DNA from: Methanocorpusculum sp.
Lineage (GTDB): Archaea > Halobacteriota > Methanomicrobia > Methanomicrobiales > Methanocorpusculaceae
Assembly: GCF_030655665.1 (NCBI RefSeq)
Contig: NZ_JAUSPQ010000002.1
Location: 1 to 37,284 of the forward strand
DNA length: 37,284 nucleotides
Direction: 5' to 3'
Shown: positions 1 to 7,465 of the stretch, piece after piece
How positions within the stretch are numbered: position 1 is the first letter of the stretch
Layout: every line of letters begins with the position of its first letter
Notes under the pieces: model-generated
What the model was told of the DNA's origin: nothing
The model's database searches: none
Seen by the model: the letters and a program-made list of their open reading frames with translations, nothing else
Program-made: the position numbers and the translations under genes

Positions 1-54
1 TTCAGCAATCAGAAAATGCATGTAGTCTACGTCAGTGGTCTTGGCAGGAGTCAT
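1..54 (-). CDS. Partial 5' end of a gene running off the left edge (possibly a transposase)
   Basis: An ATG at the top of this minus-strand segment opens a frame of 18 codons that continues past the window edge. The visible peptide begins MTPAKTTDVDYMHFLIAE. This vaguely resembles the N-terminus of DDE transposases seen in methanogens, but 18 residues cannot support that firmly. An inverted repeat (gttgtact at 59-66, agtacaac at 79-86) lies just upstream and could be an operator or part of a mobile-element end. The product remains unassigned. Confidence 0.4.
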   Translation of the reverse strand, partial: MTPAKTTDVDYMHFLIAE

Positions 55-58
55 GATA

Positions 59-86
59 GTTGTACTGTGGTTTCATAAAGTACAAC
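59..86. repeat. Inverted repeat upstream of the partial gene
   Basis: Two perfect 8-base arms, gttgtact (59-66) and agtacaac (79-86), flank a 12-base spacer. They sit 5 to 32 bases upstream of the start of the leftmost gene. The position suits an operator or an element terminus. No function is shown. Confidence 0.4.
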
Positions 87-136
87 CTGAGAGTACGTGA
101 GCTTTTCGGTTGAGAGCACACCGCGTAAGTCCTATT

Positions 137-145
137 AAAAAAAAA
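137..145 (-). terminator. Oligo-T terminator of the cyclophilin gene
   Basis: A run of nine A on the plus strand reads as nine T on the minus strand, just past the TAA stop of the cyclophilin gene at 148-150. Oligo-T runs are the usual intrinsic termination signal in archaea. Confidence 0.55.
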
Positions 146-147
146 GA

Positions 148-606
148 TTAGAGAAGGGTCGCTTTTACGATCACAACTTCTTTTTCAGGTTTGTCAGAGT
201 AGTTGGTCTTGACTTTCCCAAGTTTTTCGACGACCTCCATACCCTCAACGACTTTTCCGAATGCCGGGTGGGCTTTGTCGAGATAGTTGTTGTTTGCAAG
301 GTTGATGAAAAACTGACTGCCGCCGGTGTTTGGTCCGGCATTTGCCATAGCGATCGTGCCTTTGTTGTTTTTGTTGTCGGGCATGAACTCGTCAGGGATC
401 TTGTAGCCCGGTCCGCCGCAGCCGGTACCGGTCGGGTCGCCGCCCTGGAGCATAAATCCGTCGATGATCCTGTGGAAAATGACGCCGTTATAGAATCCAT
501 CGCCGACAAGTTTCGTAAAGTTTCCGGTCGTGACCGGCATATCTTCACGGAGTTCAAGAGTGATGTCACCGTGATTGGTGGAAAGAAGTACTTTCTGTGC
601 TGTCAT
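148..606 (-). CDS. Cyclophilin-type peptidyl-prolyl cis-trans isomerase
   Basis: This cytosolic single-domain cyclophilin (152 residues, no signal peptide) catalyses cis-trans isomerisation of Xaa-Pro bonds during folding. The hallmarks are in order: FHRII with the catalytic Arg, QGGDPTGTG, GGSQFFI and HPAFGKV. The open frame extends upstream to 825, but that extension overlaps the divergent radical SAM gene and has no homology. The ATG at 604-606 (MTAQKV) gives the normal family length and start. The Trp that contacts cyclosporin A in human CypA appears to be replaced in the segment before HPAFG, as in many prokaryotic cyclophilins. The gene is divergent from the radical SAM gene, with about 40 bases between starts, and an AT-rich element at 627-638 may serve both. 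Confidence 0.93.
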   Translation of the reverse strand: MTAQKVLLSTNHGDITLELREDMPVTTGNFTKLVGDGFYNGVIFHRIIDGFMLQGGDPTGTGCGGPGYKIPDEFMPDNKNNKGTIAMANAGPNTGGSQFFINLANNNYLDKAHPAFGKVVEGMEVVEKLGKVKTNYSDKPEKEVVIVKATLL

Positions 607-626
607 GTATGTAGTTGTGCGCAGAC

Positions 627-638
627 AAAAATAATAAA
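627..638. promoter_or_regulatory. Shared AT-rich promoter element between divergent genes
   Basis: The 40-base gap between the cyclophilin and radical SAM starts contains one A-rich box (aaaaataataaa), the only TATA-like element there. On the plus strand, a start site about 25 bases downstream would fall near 657. That would favour initiation of the radical SAM protein at the second ATG (668). Confidence 0.35.
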
Positions 639-646
639 CATGTATC

Positions 647-1816
647 ATGACAAACGTAGTGACACCAATGAAAAATCCGTTCCACGTCATGATCATTCCG
701 ACACTCGGCTGCCCCGGGCGCTGCAAATACTGCTGGAGTTCGGACGAAACGTCCCCGAGGATGACGCTTGACACGATAGATGATATTGTCACTTGGCTCA
801 AACCGCTCGAAGAACAGCGGGTCACGTTTACGTTTCACGGCGGAGAGCCGCTGCTTGCCGGAGCAGAGTTTTACAGGCAGGCTCTCAAAAAGATCACGGA
901 AGGACTCCCGCATCTCTCGCCGGAGTTTGCCATGCAGACCAATCTCTGGCTGATGGACGATGAACTCGCCGAGATCCTTGCAGAATACCGGGTCCCGATC
1001 GGTTCGTCCATCGACGGACCACGGGAGCTGACGAATTATCAGCGGGGCGATGAATACTTTGAACGCTGCCTTGCCGGTTACAGGATCGCCATAGCTCACG
1101 GGCTTTTAGTCAGATTCATCTGCACGTTCACCAACTCTTCCGTGAAGCAGAAGGAGGAGATCGTGAACTTCTTCAAGGAACAGGGCTGGGTCATGAAACT
1201 CCATCCGGCTCTGCCGTCACTGAAAGGAGAGAATCCGAATGCATGGACGCTCGCTCCGGAGGAGTACGGGGAGCTGCTGGTCTATCTTCTGGATGAGGCG
1301 GTCAGCCATGCAGACGAACTTGAGATCATGAACATCAATGATCTCTGCCGGTGCGTGTTTACGCGATCGGGAAGCGTGTGTACGTATGCAGACTGTATGG
1401 GGACGACGTTTGCGATCGGACCGGACGGGGAGATCTATCCCTGTTACCGGTTCATCGGGATGCCGGAATGGGTGATGGGGCATGTGCGGGATGCTCCGTC
1501 GATCGAGAGTCTTATGGCGAGCCATGCAGGCAAACGGATGCTGGCATTCAAGGATTATGTGGATACGGCATGCAAAGACTGTGCCCATATCACGTACTGC
1601 AGAGGAGGGTGTCCGTATAATGCAATAGCGCCGACGGGAGGGTTCCTTGAGGGGGTCGATCCGCATTGTGAAGCATACAAGCGGATCTTCGATGAGATCA
1701 CCACACGGATGAATGAGGAGATGAACGCTCCCCGGACAGTGAGCAGGGTTTCACGGGTGAAGAGGCAGCAGAAGCCAAGCGTGATGGGACTGATCAAAAA
1801 AATCATTGATGAATAA
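647..1816 (+). CDS. Radical SAM/SPASM protein, putative peptide- or protein-modifying enzyme
   Basis: This 389-residue protein is related to anaerobic sulfatase-maturating and RiPP-maturing radical SAM enzymes. The AdoMet [4Fe-4S] site is C22-x3-C26-x2-C29 in GCPGRCKYCW. It is followed by the GGEP motif at 65-68. The C-terminal half carries a SPASM-type cysteine set: CTYADC, YPCYRF, the CKDCAHITYCRGGC cluster and a final DPHC, which would bind auxiliary Fe-S clusters. I recall a methanogen family of this kind annotated as putative peptide-modifying (Mhun_1560 family), and this looks like a member. The start is either 647 or the ATG at 668; the TATA position favours 668. No small Cys-rich substrate peptide is visible beside it. 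The last 30 residues are basic. An oligo-T run follows the stop. Confidence 0.85.
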   Translation: MTNVVTPMKNPFHVMIIPTLGCPGRCKYCWSSDETSPRMTLDTIDDIVTWLKPLEEQRVTFTFHGGEPLLAGAEFYRQALKKITEGLPHLSPEFAMQTNLWLMDDELAEILAEYRVPIGSSIDGPRELTNYQRGDEYFERCLAGYRIAIAHGLLVRFICTFTNSSVKQKEEIVNFFKEQGWVMKLHPALPSLKGENPNAWTLAPEEYGELLVYLLDEAVSHADELEIMNINDLCRCVFTRSGSVCTYADCMGTTFAIGPDGEIYPCYRFIGMPEWVMGHVRDAPSIESLMASHAGKRMLAFKDYVDTACKDCAHITYCRGGCPYNAIAPTGGFLEGVDPHCEAYKRIFDEITTRMNEEMNAPRTVSRVSRVKRQQKPSVMGLIKKIIDE

Positions 1817-1821
1817 CTATA

Positions 1822-1829
1822 TTTTTTTT
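1822..1829 (+). terminator. Oligo-T terminator of the radical SAM gene
   Basis: Eight T in a row begin six bases after the TAA stop of the radical SAM gene. The run overlaps the stop codon of the convergent gene on the other strand. Confidence 0.5.
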
Positions 1830-2448
1830 AGATGAGTTTTTTCCGAAGCCGTTGTAATTCAACATCGGAGTGCCTGAGAGTCAGCATAAGGATATTTTTG
1901 AGCTGGCGTGTTTTATTATCGAACTCCCGCATTGCGAGAACTGCGTCATTCTGGGTTTCAATGGCAGATGCCATTTTTATCACTTCAGGAAAAACCGGAT
2001 GCAGGGTCTCAAGACACTTCTTGAGTTCGTCAGGATCGTAAATATCATATCCCTCCAGTTCACTCAGGCGGATACCTGCCTGTTCAAATTCTGCAGCATT
2101 ATCAGCAAAATCTCTTGAATACACCGCCCGTTCCTCTGGCGTTATCGGAGTTTCCTGAATGGAATAAATTTTTGTGAGCAGGGCAGCCATACATTTTACA
2201 TGTCTGCCGTATCCCTCTCTGGAGGTATCGAGCAGCATTGATAGATCAGTTTCTTTCTTTGACTGGAGATTGGATAAACTATAGATCACCGTACCGGTAG
2301 TGATACCGGACCCCAGGGCCAAAAACATCTCAGTCCACCAGGAAATCCCAAAATAGAAGAGTACGCCGGAAAGAGAAAATAAGAAAACAATAAGAATAAT
2401 AAGAAGGTATCCCCATGTTCCGATGCGTGAATCAGTGAGTCTGGACAT
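1828..2448 (-). CDS. Uncharacterised two-TM membrane protein with helical cytoplasmic domain
   Basis: I do not recognise this 206-residue protein. Two hydrophobic helices lie at about residues 12-33 and 38-58 (YLLIILIVFLFSLSGVLFY, then FLALGSGITTGTVIY). A charged, probably helical region follows from about 60 to the end, finishing in a basic tail (LQRLRKKLI). It has no Cys cluster and no recognisable enzymatic motif. The layout, a short membrane hairpin followed by a long helical soluble domain, resembles small sensor or scaffold proteins. The ATG start at 2446-2448 has no clear Shine-Dalgarno site. It lies downstream of the HD-domain gene on the same strand, separated by 133 bases that contain a hairpin. 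Confidence 0.7.
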   Translation of the reverse strand: MSRLTDSRIGTWGYLLIILIVFLFSLSGVLFYFGISWWTEMFLALGSGITTGTVIYSLSNLQSKKETDLSMLLDTSREGYGRHVKCMAALLTKIYSIQETPITPEERAVYSRDFADNAAEFEQAGIRLSELEGYDIYDPDELKKCLETLHPVFPEVIKMASAIETQNDAVLAMREFDNKTRQLKNILMLTLRHSDVELQRLRKKLI

Positions 2449-2535
2449 GATATTTTTCTCGAAACTATTTCAATAATCAGTGATATTGTTCTGGCAGGAC
2501 AAAAAGATAAATGAGATGATACTCTGTATGAGGGA

Positions 2536-2571
2536 GTCTATCCAATTGACATGTTCATCCGTTGGATAGAC
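2536..2571. repeat. Hairpin between the HD-domain gene and the two-TM gene
   Basis: Perfect 10-base arms gtctatccaa (2536-2545) and ttggatagac (2562-2571) enclose a 16-base loop. The hairpin lies just past the stop of the HD-domain gene on the minus strand. No T run follows directly; the nearest T-rich stretch is about 30 bases on. It could be an mRNA 3' end structure or an operator for the downstream gene. Confidence 0.5.
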
Positions 2572-2581
2572 CCACCCCAAA

Positions 2582-3088
2582 TCACTGCATCTCTCCCAGT
2601 TCCGCATAGAGACCCCGTGCAAACGAATTTTGGGTAAACCGTCCCGTTTCCAACGTCGAACAAACCTTATCCGCGATACACAACACCCAGCCCTCCAAGC
2701 ATCTCGGAGGGATCGGGGTCAGCGGAAACATATGGCGGAGGATCATATTCTGCTCCACCGTGGTCAATGCAAAATCATCCATCGCATTCTGCAAAGCACG
2801 CTTCGGATGGGTAAATCCATGCAGGCGGTGTTTTGGATCCGGAACATGCCAGTCATAAAAGAAATAGTCGTGAAGCAGAGCACCGCGGATAAGAGATCCG
2901 CGATCCACCGATAACCCCATCTTATCTGCAAGCAGACAGCTGACGCGGGCGACAGCAATACAGTGCTCGTAGACGTTCGTGTCCCCGTGCTGCATAAACT
3001 GCTTTGTTTCAAGCAGACGGAAAGCCTCGCAAGCTGAGAGGATCTCCTGCAGCACTGCTTCGTTTTCCTGAATTGACGTATTCATCAT
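2582..3088 (-). CDS. HD-domain phosphohydrolase-like protein
   Basis: This 168-residue soluble protein belongs to the HD metal-dependent phosphohydrolase superfamily. The metal-binding pattern is visible: H42 in EHCIAVARVS, H73-D74 in LLHDYFFYDW, H94 in FTHPKRAL, H119 in RHMFPL and D140 in IADKVCS. This arrangement is shared with many small bacterial HD proteins of unknown substrate, probably nucleotides or phosphorylated metabolites. It starts with two adjacent Met codons (3086-3088 or 3083-3085), and neither has a strong Shine-Dalgarno site. The neighbours do not suggest a pathway, so the substrate stays open. Confidence 0.82.
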   Translation of the reverse strand: MMNTSIQENEAVLQEILSACEAFRLLETKQFMQHGDTNVYEHCIAVARVSCLLADKMGLSVDRGSLIRGALLHDYFFYDWHVPDPKHRLHGFTHPKRALQNAMDDFALTTVEQNMILRHMFPLTPIPPRCLEGWVLCIADKVCSTLETGRFTQNSFARGLYAELGEMQ

Positions 3089-3354
3089 TGATAGGTATGC
3101 TCACAAAATCAGTTCGACTTTGTACGACTGCTCTGCTATTCTCGTGTCTGTACTATTTTTCGATCTTAGGAGAAAACCTTTGTCCAATTCACGAGACACC
3201 CGGCTCTCAAAGATAAAAACGCGGACATTGTTCTATAAATCAGCCATCTGTATCGCGAGAAGAACATTTTTCCGAGCAAATGGATCGAAAATCGGTCACC
3301 TCTGGCAGACTTGACTCCCGTATCTTTTTTACCTGACTCAACCTAAAGTAAATC

Positions 3355-4143
3355 ATGATGCTTGCCGCCTACTTTCTCGGGTTCATTTTTTACAGTTTCC
3401 TTGGATGGATCTGGGAAACGACATACTGCTCAATAAAAGCAAAACATTTCATCAACCGCGGATTTTTAAACGGCCCGATCATTCCGATCTACGGATGTGG
3501 AGCTGTGCTGATCATGCTTGCCGTGAATGCATTTGGAACACTGGCTCTTCCAACTCCGACTATTGCCTTCAATATCATCAATATTCTCGTGGTATTTTTC
3601 GGGGGAATGCTGCTCGCAACGATTCTTGAATATATTGTTGCCGTGATATTAGAATCATTTTTCCACATTAAATTATGGGACTATTCCAAAAATAAGTTCA
3701 ACTTTCAGGGAAGGATCTGTCTGAAATGTTCACTGTTCTTCGGTCTCCTTTCGGTCCTCTTCATAATGGTCATCGAACCGCTCACCACCCACACAACGAC
3801 CCAAATACCGGACATGGTGATAAATATCGCTGCCGGAATCGTTGGTGTAATTTTGGCAATAGATATTGCTATTTCTCTCTCCGCTCTCCTGAAACTGAAC
3901 GAGCGGCTTCGTGCAGCGGAAGAAATTATCAACGCAAGAGTGGGCATTACCCTTGTAGAGGCAGCGAAGATACGCGATACGCTCCATGAAAAAATCGAGG
4001 AGCGCGTGGATGAGAATCAGGTCATTTCCAAATTCCATTACCAGATCCAGCGTATGGCAAGAGCCTACCCGGGTTCGACCTCGCTCAGACATTCTGAGAT
4101 CTGGGAAAAGCTGAAAAAACAGTCAGAGAAACAGGCAAAATAA
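3355..4143 (+). CDS. Putative ABC-transporter type IV membrane protein (CmpB / DUF1113-like)
   Basis: This 262-residue integral membrane protein matches the CmpB-type family (Pfam ABC_trans_CmpB). It begins with LGFIFYSFLGWIWETTYCS, followed by the NRGFLNGPIIPIYGCGA motif, an LEYIVAVILE helix and the LWDYS motif, all hallmarks of the family. About five hydrophobic segments span residues 1-170. The last 90 residues are charged and helical (LNERLRAAEEIINARVG onward) and probably cytoplasmic. The function of the family is not established; the transporter label comes from early naming. Two tandem ATG codons open the gene. No ATP-binding partner gene adjoins it. Confidence 0.8.
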   Translation: MMLAAYFLGFIFYSFLGWIWETTYCSIKAKHFINRGFLNGPIIPIYGCGAVLIMLAVNAFGTLALPTPTIAFNIINILVVFFGGMLLATILEYIVAVILESFFHIKLWDYSKNKFNFQGRICLKCSLFFGLLSVLFIMVIEPLTTHTTTQIPDMVINIAAGIVGVILAIDIAISLSALLKLNERLRAAEEIINARVGITLVEAAKIRDTLHEKIEERVDENQVISKFHYQIQRMARAYPGSTSLRHSEIWEKLKKQSEKQAK

Positions 4144-4150
4144 TTTATCC

Positions 4151-4816
4151 CTATTTTTTGGGAAAATACGCTGATATACTATCTGATGAGGGATAAACTG
4201 CCAACATTTCATGCGGTCTCCTTCCGTTATGACCTACCCACGTCTCCACCTGAATCATGATTCCGGGAATCCCATCAAAAAATATGATTGGCAGTATCCA
4301 GAGCCGGTAGCGGGCAGCTGCAATTTCCAGATATGTCCATGTTCCAACCGTAGGCATTTTTCCGTTCAGCGCATTCACATACTCAGGCAGAGCAGTTATT
4401 ATATTAAATAACTCAATATTAAGTTCCTTATAATTTTTCCCGACAAGATTCTCTGTATTAATACCGAGGTTATTTCCAAGACTTTCCTGCATGTACGAAT
4501 TTAATGCAAGAATAATGCCTTCGTGATTGACAACGATCGTGGGTTCAGGTTGTACAGCCAGAAACTGCGGCGAGATTGGAAGACGTTCAGACAACTGATA
4601 CACATGTGAAGGACCAACAGTGCGTATCTCGACTTGACCCAGTGTTGCAAGTATCGTTAGATATCGGGATATAGTATTTCTGTTCAATCCGGTTTTTTTT
4701 GCAATGTCGGATATTGAAAGCCCGAACTTGCTGTTTCTTAAATGAGACATTATCATATTAAGTCCGGATTCTTTCGAATTCTTTAGAGAGGAAACATTCA
4801 CCGTATTTGTATCCAT
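4151..4816 (-). CDS. Transcriptional regulator with winged helix-turn-helix and PAS-like domain
   Basis: This 221-residue protein has an N-terminal winged helix of MarR/IclR type at about residues 18-75. The recognition segment is SISDIAKKTGLNRNTISRYL, followed by a wing (GQVEIRTVGPSHVYQL). A PAS-like sensory domain follows at about 85-190, beginning PEPTIVVNHEGIILALNS and ending in a WILPIIFFDGIPGIMIQVETW strand pair. One-component regulators of this design are common in Methanomicrobiales. The ligand is unknown. Upstream lies a long AT-rich region with a repeated 12-base element (4835-4846 and 4996-5007), which may include its own operator. Confidence 0.82.
   Translation of the reverse strand: MDTNTVNVSSLKNSKESGLNMIMSHLRNSKFGLSISDIAKKTGLNRNTISRYLTILATLGQVEIRTVGPSHVYQLSERLPISPQFLAVQPEPTIVVNHEGIILALNSYMQESLGNNLGINTENLVGKNYKELNIELFNIITALPEYVNALNGKMPTVGTWTYLEIAAARYRLWILPIIFFDGIPGIMIQVETWVGHNGRRPHEMLAVYPSSDSISAYFPKK
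4154..4159 (+). terminator. Oligo-T after the CmpB-like gene
   Basis: Six T follow the TAA stop (4141-4143) by ten bases, within the 3' end of the convergent regulator gene. A weak but plausible archaeal terminator. Confidence 0.35.
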
Positions 4817-5065
4817 AATCGCGCAGCTCCAATAAGATTATATTTAGTTAAATAAAAATTATCTGTTTAATTATATACATATTACTCATAACCCTTCGCC
4901 AGACACCTAAATATGCCAAACATAAAAACTGAAGCATCAGCTATCTTTATGAAGAGATATACGACTTTCAGATTACTATTTTAAATATATTAAATAGATT
5001 ATATTTACTATAGATGATGCATTATCAAAATGTGCGCGCAGTTTATGTTCCAATCAAAGTAATTT

Positions 5066-5107
5066 AGATATCAGGTACCTCGGATACTTTTCCGAGGTCT
5101 GATATCT
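5066..5107. repeat. Long imperfect palindrome / hairpin
   Basis: Left arm agatatcag (5066-5074), a two-base bulge, then acctcgga (5077-5084), a six-base loop, tccgaggt (5091-5098) and ctgatatct (5099-5107). This gives 17 paired bases with one bulge, much more than chance in this AT-rich gap. It adjoins no stop codon and has no immediate T run, so a simple terminator is not the best reading. A small structured RNA or a protein-binding site is possible. Confidence 0.6.
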
Positions 5108-5302
5108 GTACAGTTCAGGGCTCCAAACATTACTGATAAGAAAAAAAATACCGGCCGGAAACACACACAGAAAGTAAAATCACGGTAAAGTATCAAAGAG
5201 ACGCCCTCATAACATTTTTTGGAAAAAAAGGCAGACATCCATGTATCCCTGCATGGTAAATCATCACATAAATGAAGGGGATGTGGAGTTATTTTGTGGA
5301 TG

Positions 5303-5309
5303 AAAAAAA
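5303..5309 (-). terminator. Oligo-T downstream of the pilin operon
   Basis: Seven A on the plus strand read as seven T on the minus strand, about 60 bases past the last pilin stop at 5367. A second run at 5222-5229 may act as backup. Confidence 0.35.
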
Positions 5310-5366
5310 TATTGGTGAAGAATGGACATTCTTTCCCTGTTAAGCTGTTTTCAGAGCAAATCAGAA

Positions 5367-6095
5367 TTAAACTGTTGCGATCATATCCGATTCGATCAGC
5401 GTATGTCTCACATACACGTATCCGGTCTCGGCATTTACCAGCGTCAGTATTGCATCACCGTTTGCGCCGATACCTGCGCTGATGACGGTATTGCCGTCTG
5501 CATCATCTTTCCTCAGACCGATAGCAAGGCTTGGACTTGAGGGGTTGACGTACTCGCATGAAACAATGAACATATCTCCCGGATCTGCGATCGTGTTATG
5601 AATATTCGGATTATCTTCACTCAGACCAAACATCACGATACGATAGCCCCTCATGTATTCCGGAGGGAGAATTATCTGACTCCTTGAATTCCACGTACTG
5701 CCTCCGGGAAGATAGTATGTTGAAACCGGGTCATCATAGCCAAGGTCAACAGACCCGCCGCCGCCGGAACTCTGGCCGCTTGCAAGATAGAGTTTCATCT
5801 TCGTTAAATCAACCGGCTTGTCGCCGACTACCTTAAATAAAAGACCCGCTGCTTCGTTCTGATAGGTTTGTTTAGCTATGCTGCTTACCGTTGCTGCTGT
5901 GTATCCTGCAGTATAAAGACCGACAAACTCGATTTGAGGCTCGTCTGTCTGTGTACCGGTTGAATCCATAAAACCGGCAGCCGTCAGGCTGACAATGCCA
6001 GCAATTATGATTGTCACAACAAGCATAAGCATGACACCGACAACCGGCGATACACCTGCATCTTTTTTCCCAGAACGTCTCATTGAAATTACCAT
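5367..6095 (-). CDS. Pilin-like protein, class B (sixth and last of the operon)
   Basis: This 242-residue exported protein has the archaeal type IV pilin N-terminal motif (Pilin_N): a basic leader (RRSGKKDAG), then VSPVVGVMLMLVVTIIIAG. Prepilin peptidase should cut just before VSPV, leaving the hydrophobic helix for filament assembly. The body has class B marks: GLLFKVVGDKPVDLTKMKLY, then PGDMFIVSCEY, then a C-terminal strand region (NAETGYVYVRHTLI). The ATG at 6093-6095 lies seven bases after a GGATGTGA sequence that resembles GGAGGTGA, and it overlaps the end of the preceding class A gene by seven bases. That argues for translational coupling. A second ATG follows four codons later. Confidence 0.85.
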   Translation of the reverse strand: MVISMRRSGKKDAGVSPVVGVMLMLVVTIIIAGIVSLTAAGFMDSTGTQTDEPQIEFVGLYTAGYTAATVSSIAKQTYQNEAAGLLFKVVGDKPVDLTKMKLYLASGQSSGGGGSVDLGYDDPVSTYYLPGGSTWNSRSQIILPPEYMRGYRIVMFGLSEDNPNIHNTIADPGDMFIVSCEYVNPSSPSLAIGLRKDDADGNTVISAGIGANGDAILTLVNAETGYVYVRHTLIESDMIATV

Positions 6096-6796
6096 AATGC
6101 TGTCACATCCTGATCGCTGAGTACGGTTCCCGAGGGAACATGAATCACCGTTATGTGAACAACTGACCCTTCAGTAAATCCATAAATCGTCCTCTCCGTG
6201 GTTGGGAAACCAAGGAATCGATCGATCTCCTTAAACCACCATTCAGTGCCGCTCGCAATGGGCGCATTACCGCCAAAGTAGAGATAATCGTTCATGTCAT
6301 AACCCACAGTCAAACCGTTACCGGTGGTTGCTACGATCGGAGCATTATAAACCTGTGTTTTTGGAACAAAGGGATCGTCGGAGGCAGAATAAACCGGAGC
6401 TGAAGCCCAGCTAACAGAAGCGCTACCACTGCTCAGATCAATCCCGTAATCCTCGACCTGACCTGTGATTGTATGGGTGATTGTCTTTCCTGCATTCGTG
6501 AGAGGGACACCGTTGTAAGTGTCTGGAACAACATAGGTCGTAATAATCTTCAGCTGATTTGAGGTAAATTCTCCAGTAGCAACCGGTATTTCACATACAA
6601 CTCCAGGATATGAGGCAGTTTTTCCGCCGGCATGAATAGTGAAGTCAAAGCCTGCGGAAGGGGCAGGGGGGGCTGAAGAACCGAGTCCTCCTGCAAATGC
6701 TGCGACCAGTGCTGCAACAATGATCGTTACAACCAGCATCAGCATAACACCGACTACCGGGGATACCCCGTCATTTTTTTCATTATCTGTTCGCAT
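6089..6796 (-). CDS. Pilin-like protein, class A (fifth of the operon)
   Basis: This pilin-like protein is 235 residues from the ATG at 6794-6796. It has the leader RTDNEKNDG and the conserved VSPVVGVMLMLVVTIIVAALV helix, followed by a mostly beta C-terminal domain. Class A marks are the short strand block TSNQLKIITTYVVP and the end GSVVHITVIHVPSGTVLSDQDV. An alternative start at 6811 (MDVKRM) abuts the upstream stop. The 6796 start is preferred because GGATGTGA lies five bases upstream of it, within the longer reading frame. The gene overlaps the following class B gene by seven bases. Confidence 0.83.
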   Translation of the reverse strand: MRTDNEKNDGVSPVVGVMLMLVVTIIVAALVAAFAGGLGSSAPPAPSAGFDFTIHAGGKTASYPGVVCEIPVATGEFTSNQLKIITTYVVPDTYNGVPLTNAGKTITHTITGQVEDYGIDLSSGSASVSWASAPVYSASDDPFVPKTQVYNAPIVATTGNGLTVGYDMNDYLYFGGNAPIASGTEWWFKEIDRFLGFPTTERTIYGFTEGSVVHITVIHVPSGTVLSDQDVTALW

Positions 6797-6811
6797 TCTC
6801 TTCACATCCAT

Positions 6812-7465
6812 TCAGTTGATGGTGATTGTCCCTTTCTGGATCTGCTTGCCGGTAATTGTATCGAATATCGTATAGGTTACCGGAACATGTTCCTGAACGA
6901 CAAATCTGCCGCCCGTTGCCGGGGTCCAGAGAAGGAATTTTCCCGTTTTAACAGCAGATACATCATCTGTGTTGTCGTAATATCCGTCAGCAAGAAGAAT
7001 AAATGACTCACCAACCGAAATTGTCTTGTCCAGATTATTGGCAACCGCAAAGTAGGTCTCGCTTGTCTTATCAGTTCCAAGCATTACATCAATAGCTGCC
7101 TCGTTTACAACTGCACTTGATTCATCACGATAGATACTTGGATCAAACGTTATCGACGACCCGTCGCTTGTCAGCATGATTTTTATCTTATCAAGCTGAA
7201 CAGAGTCTCCCCCAAGAAGTTTGAAGACAAATCCGTTGTTTTTTGATGCCGATGAAGAATAATCCGGCACGCTGTTCGTTTTATCGGTATCTGAAATACC
7301 TGCTGCATAGGACACATCAAAATTGACGCTTGGCGCGATCTGTTCATCGCTCGTAATACCACCAACAAATGCTGCAACTACTGCTGCAACAATAATCGTT
7401 ACAACCAGCATCAGCATAACACCGACAACCGGTGAAACTGCATAGTCTTTTTTCATGAATTTCAT
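6812..7465 (-). CDS. Pilin-like protein, class B (fourth of the operon)
   Basis: This 217-residue pilin-like protein has a short leader (KFMKKDYA), then VSPVVGVMLMLVVTIIVAAVV, the predicted cleavage site and assembly helix. Class B marks are FVFKLLGGDSVQLDKIKIML, SVGESFILLADGYYD and the ending VTYTIFDTITGKQI. Its ATG overlaps the stop of the preceding class A gene by four bases. GGATGTGATC, which matches 9 of 10 bases of the ideal GGAGGTGATC, lies upstream inside the last codons of that gene. The product probably forms part of a surface filament. Confidence 0.86.
   Translation of the reverse strand: MKFMKKDYAVSPVVGVMLMLVVTIIVAAVVAAFVGGITSDEQIAPSVNFDVSYAAGISDTDKTNSVPDYSSSASKNNGFVFKLLGGDSVQLDKIKIMLTSDGSSITFDPSIYRDESSAVVNEAAIDVMLGTDKTSETYFAVANNLDKTISVGESFILLADGYYDNTDDVSAVKTGKFLLWTPATGGRFVVQEHVPVTYTIFDTITGKQIQKGTITIN

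Larger units (their letters stand above)
4817..5366. other. 550-base AT-rich intergenic region
   Basis: I see no convincing coding sequence here. The left part (4830-5010) is very AT-rich and presumably holds the promoter of the regulator at 4151-4816. A 12-base direct repeat, agattatattta, occurs at 4835-4846 and 4996-5007. The middle holds a long hairpin (5066-5107). The right part lies downstream of the pilin operon and has A runs (5222-5229, 5303-5309) that read as oligo-T on the minus strand and could terminate that operon. Confidence 0.6.

Noticed and set aside
3120..3314. 64-codon frame considered as a small Cys-containing peptide substrate of the radical SAM enzyme
   Set aside because: Its cysteines are not clustered, there is no ribosome binding site, and it is 1.3 kb away on the far side of two other genes.
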